NCBI GenBank assembly: GCA_934307185.1
Contig: CAKRCJ010000107.1
Location: 1-7,483, forward strand
Length of the DNA stretch: 7,483 bases
DNA from: an uncultured Roseburia sp.
GTDB lineage: Bacteria; Bacillota; Clostridia; Lachnospirales; Lachnospiraceae
Reading direction: 5' to 3'
Shown here: piece by piece, positions 5,864 through 7,483 of the stretch
Position numbering within the stretch: position 1 is the first letter of the stretch
Layout of the letters: each line of letters opens with the position of its first letter
The notes under the pieces: model-generated
Told to the model about the DNA's origin: nothing
Databases searched by the model: none
Seen by the model: only the letters and a program-made list of their open reading frames with translations
Program-made: the position numbers and the translations under genes

Positions 5864-7386
5864 AGTGCCTCCTTCCAAAATCTTTTATCTATATTCCGGT
5901 AGCAGACCGCTTCGTTCAAGTGGGAATTTTTTATCTGCTCACACTCGTCCATGTCTGCGAGAGTTCTCGCCACTTTTAGTATTTTGTGATAGGAGCGCGC
6001 CGTCAGATTTAATTTTTTATATATCTGTTCCATATATTTTTCCTGGCTCTGCTTTAATCTGCAGAATTCTTTCAGCCTCGCTGCCGGTATCTGGCTGTTA
6101 AACCGAAAATTTTCCTCCCGGTACCGTTCTTTTTGCATATTGTGTACATTTATAATACGTTCCCGTATTGTCTTTGAATTTTCTCCCCTGCTTTCACTGT
6201 TTAATTCCTCAAACTTCACCTGTGGTGTCTCCACACAGATATCAATGCGGTCTAAAAGCGGCTGACTTATTTTATTAATATACCGCTCAATTGAGGCAGA
6301 GGTGCATCTGCATCTGTTCATATCGGGATAGTAGCCGCATTTACATGGATTTAAAGCTGCCACAAGCATAAAATCCGCCGGATATTCATATGTTCCCTGT
6401 GCCCGCACCAGCCGCACATTTTTCTCCTCCAAGGGCTGCCTTAAAGTCTCAATTACATTTTGTCCAAATTCCGGCAGTTCATCTAAAAATAATACCCCTT
6501 TATGTGCGAGGGAAATTTCTCCCGGCTTCGGAATTACGCCGCCTCCTGTAAGTCCCCGCACTGTAATGGTATGATGCGGGCTCCGGAACGGTCTTTGCTC
6601 CATTAACTGCTCTCTTAATTCAAATCTTCCTGATACACTGTATATTTTTGAAAGCTCTAACTGTTCTTTTTCTTCAAGTGGCGGCAGAATGGTCGGTATC
6701 CGCATTGCCAGCATCGTCTTTCCCGCTCCAGGCGGGCCAATCATCATAAGGTTATGCATTCCCGAAACAGCAACCTCACACGCCCGTTTTACAAACTGCT
6801 GTCCCTGGATATCCGAAAAGTCAAGCTGACACTCTGCCTGCTTTGTGGCATAATCTGCTTCTTTTTCAGTGTATGTCCCACCATTCAAAATATGTATCAT
6901 TTCTTTAATGCTTTTCACTGCATAAATTTTGATGTCCTTTATAAGTGCAGCTTCTTTATAATTTGCCGCCGGCACGATGCAGCACCTTACTCCACGCTCT
7001 TTTGCATCTGCAACCATCGGCAATATTCCATTTACTGCCATGACCTCGCCGCTTAAGCCGATTTCTCCGACTACCATCGTATTCTCCAAAGCCTCCTGCG
7101 GAAGTCTTCCAAGTGCCGATAATACAGCCGCCACAACCGGAAGGTCAAATCCGGAGCCTGTCTTTTTTATATTTGCCGGAATAAAATTTACAGTGATACG
7201 CTTCGGTGGCAGGACAATGCCTGTATTTTTCAAAGCAGTCCTCACCCGCTCCTTTGACTCCTTTACTTCTGTACTTAAAGAACCGACCATCTCAAAAAAT
7301 GGCATTACGTCACTCACATCTGCCTCCACATATACCGGCATACTTTTAATCCCCTGAATAATAGACGTTGCAACTAAACTATACAC
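5860..7386 (-). CDS. comM: Magnesium-chelatase-like AAA+ ATPase, YifB/ComM family (GTG start)
   Basis: ComM (YifB) is a hexameric AAA+ helicase; in Vibrio and Acinetobacter it promotes branch migration during natural transformation. The 508-residue product has the family layout: an N-terminal Lon-S16-like ChlI domain (about 1-160, with VKESKERVRTALKN and KRITVNFIPANIKKTG), an AAA+ module with Walker A GPPGAGKT (217-224), the FRSPHHT segment (267-273), Walker B VLFLDE (298-303), a four-cysteine cluster NPCKCGYY and RCRC (Cys348, 350, 359, 361), the arginine motif LLDRID (377-382), and a C-terminal helical lid with LTARSYHKILKVARTLAD. I chose GTG 7386 because AAAGGA at 7393-7398 gives spacing 6 and the protein then begins MYSLVATSIIQG, like other YifB proteins. 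ATG 7443 adds 19 unfamiliar residues and has no nearby ribosome binding site. Its stop overlaps the dprA start. Confidence 0.95.
   Translation of the reverse strand: MYSLVATSIIQGIKSMPVYVEADVSDVMPFFEMVGSLSTEVKESKERVRTALKNTGIVLPPKRITVNFIPANIKKTGSGFDLPVVAAVLSALGRLPQEALENTMVVGEIGLSGEVMAVNGILPMVADAKERGVRCCIVPAANYKEAALIKDIKIYAVKSIKEMIHILNGGTYTEKEADYATKQAECQLDFSDIQGQQFVKRACEVAVSGMHNLMMIGPPGAGKTMLAMRIPTILPPLEEKEQLELSKIYSVSGRFELREQLMEQRPFRSPHHTITVRGLTGGGVIPKPGEISLAHKGVLFLDELPEFGQNVIETLRQPLEEKNVRLVRAQGTYEYPADFMLVAALNPCKCGYYPDMNRCRCTSASIERYINKISQPLLDRIDICVETPQVKFEELNSESRGENSKTIRERIINVHNMQKERYREENFRFNSQIPAARLKEFCRLKQSQEKYMEQIYKKLNLTARSYHKILKVARTLADMDECEQIKNSHLNEAVCYRNIDKRFWKEAL
5868..5874 (-). promoter_or_regulatory. 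Ribosome binding site deciding the dprA start, inside the end of comM
   Basis: The minus strand reads AAGGAGG, 4 bases before ATG 5863. It lies within the last codons of comM, so ribosomes finishing comM at 5860 end at the dprA start. Confidence 0.85.
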
Positions 7387-7483
7387 GTCATTTCCTTTCT
7401 GAATAATAATTCTTACATGGTAATTTTGCAGTGAGTCCTGCATGAAAATTCGATAAAAAGACTTCCAGCAGAAGCATATATAC
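7387..7483 (-). other. Upstream edge of comM; possibly the end of a preceding gene
   Basis: This 97-base segment contains the comM ribosome binding site (7393-7398). On the minus strand one frame is open from the edge for 31 codons and stops with TGA at 7390-7388, one base before the comM GTG. This would fit a tightly spaced upstream gene, but I do not recognise the peptide, and the other two frames are also largely open. The comM frame itself is open to the window edge. I see no convincing promoter. Confidence 0.3.

Noticed and set aside
5864..5878. Longer dprA start at TTG 5878
   Set aside because: The strong AAGGAGG lies downstream of the TTG and correctly precedes ATG 5863, which also gives the usual DprA N-terminus.
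6977..7357. 126-residue open frame on the plus strand opposite the start of comM
   Set aside because: It lies wholly within the well-conserved ChlI domain of comM on the other strand and matches no family I know.
7400..7440. Promoter for comM (CTGCAA with TATTAT)
   Set aside because: The -35 is poor, and the predicted start would fall on or after the comM ribosome binding site.
7430..7452. CodY-box-like AATTTTCA sequence near the window edge
   Set aside because: Only 9 of 15 positions match; the right half is unrelated to the consensus.
1..7483. Insertion sequences, CRISPR repeats, tRNA/rRNA genes, toxin-antitoxin or defence genes
   Set aside because: No direct repeat arrays, terminal inverted repeats, RNA gene signatures or such protein families were seen; all coding space is taken by recognised conserved genes.

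Overview
The window carries eight genes, all on the minus strand, so in transcription order it reads from high to low coordinates: comM/yifB, dprA, topA, codY, flgB, flgC, fliE and the first 131 codons of fliF, which runs off the left edge. Coding density is high. The only gaps over 60 bases are the comM upstream edge (97 bases), topA-codY (101) and codY-flgB (193). I see no mobile elements, CRISPR arrays, tRNA or rRNA genes, and no plus-strand ORF that I would defend.

The organism is a motile, low-to-mid GC Firmicute. CodY is essentially restricted to Firmicutes, and the run dprA-topA-codY-flgB-flgC-fliE-fliF is an ancient Firmicute neighbourhood known from Bacillus subtilis. The divergent CodY sensory domain, the multi-finger TopA and direct topA-codY contact make a Clostridia member of the Lachnospiraceae type (Roseburia/Agathobacter-like) my best guess. 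That is inference, not proof.

Layout. (1) Positions 5860-7386 and 4784-5863 hold comM and dprA, two proteins that handle incoming or recombining DNA; stop and start codons overlap as ATGA. (2) topA (2689-4764) follows 19 bases later and may also have its own promoter inside the end of dprA. (3) codY (1805-2587) has a good extended -10 promoter with two adjacent CodY-box-like sequences across its -35 region, suggesting autoregulation. It ends at a hairpin terminator. (4) A new SigA-type promoter upstream of position 1654 starts the flagellar operon: rod proteins FlgB and FlgC, the MS-ring/rod adaptor FliE and the MS-ring protein FliF, in the order of assembly at the base of the flagellum.

This is mostly conserved housekeeping and motility DNA; I do not see a new biological system. 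The points most worth checking are the putative CodY autoregulatory sites, the CodY effector pocket that does not resemble that of Bacillus, the third TopA zinc finger in which one cysteine is tyrosine, and the absence of the trmFO-xerC-hslV-hslU genes that separate topA and codY in Bacillus. Four start codons were set from ribosome binding sites and family N-termini: comM GTG 7386, dprA ATG 5863, codY ATG 2587 and flgB GTG 1611.
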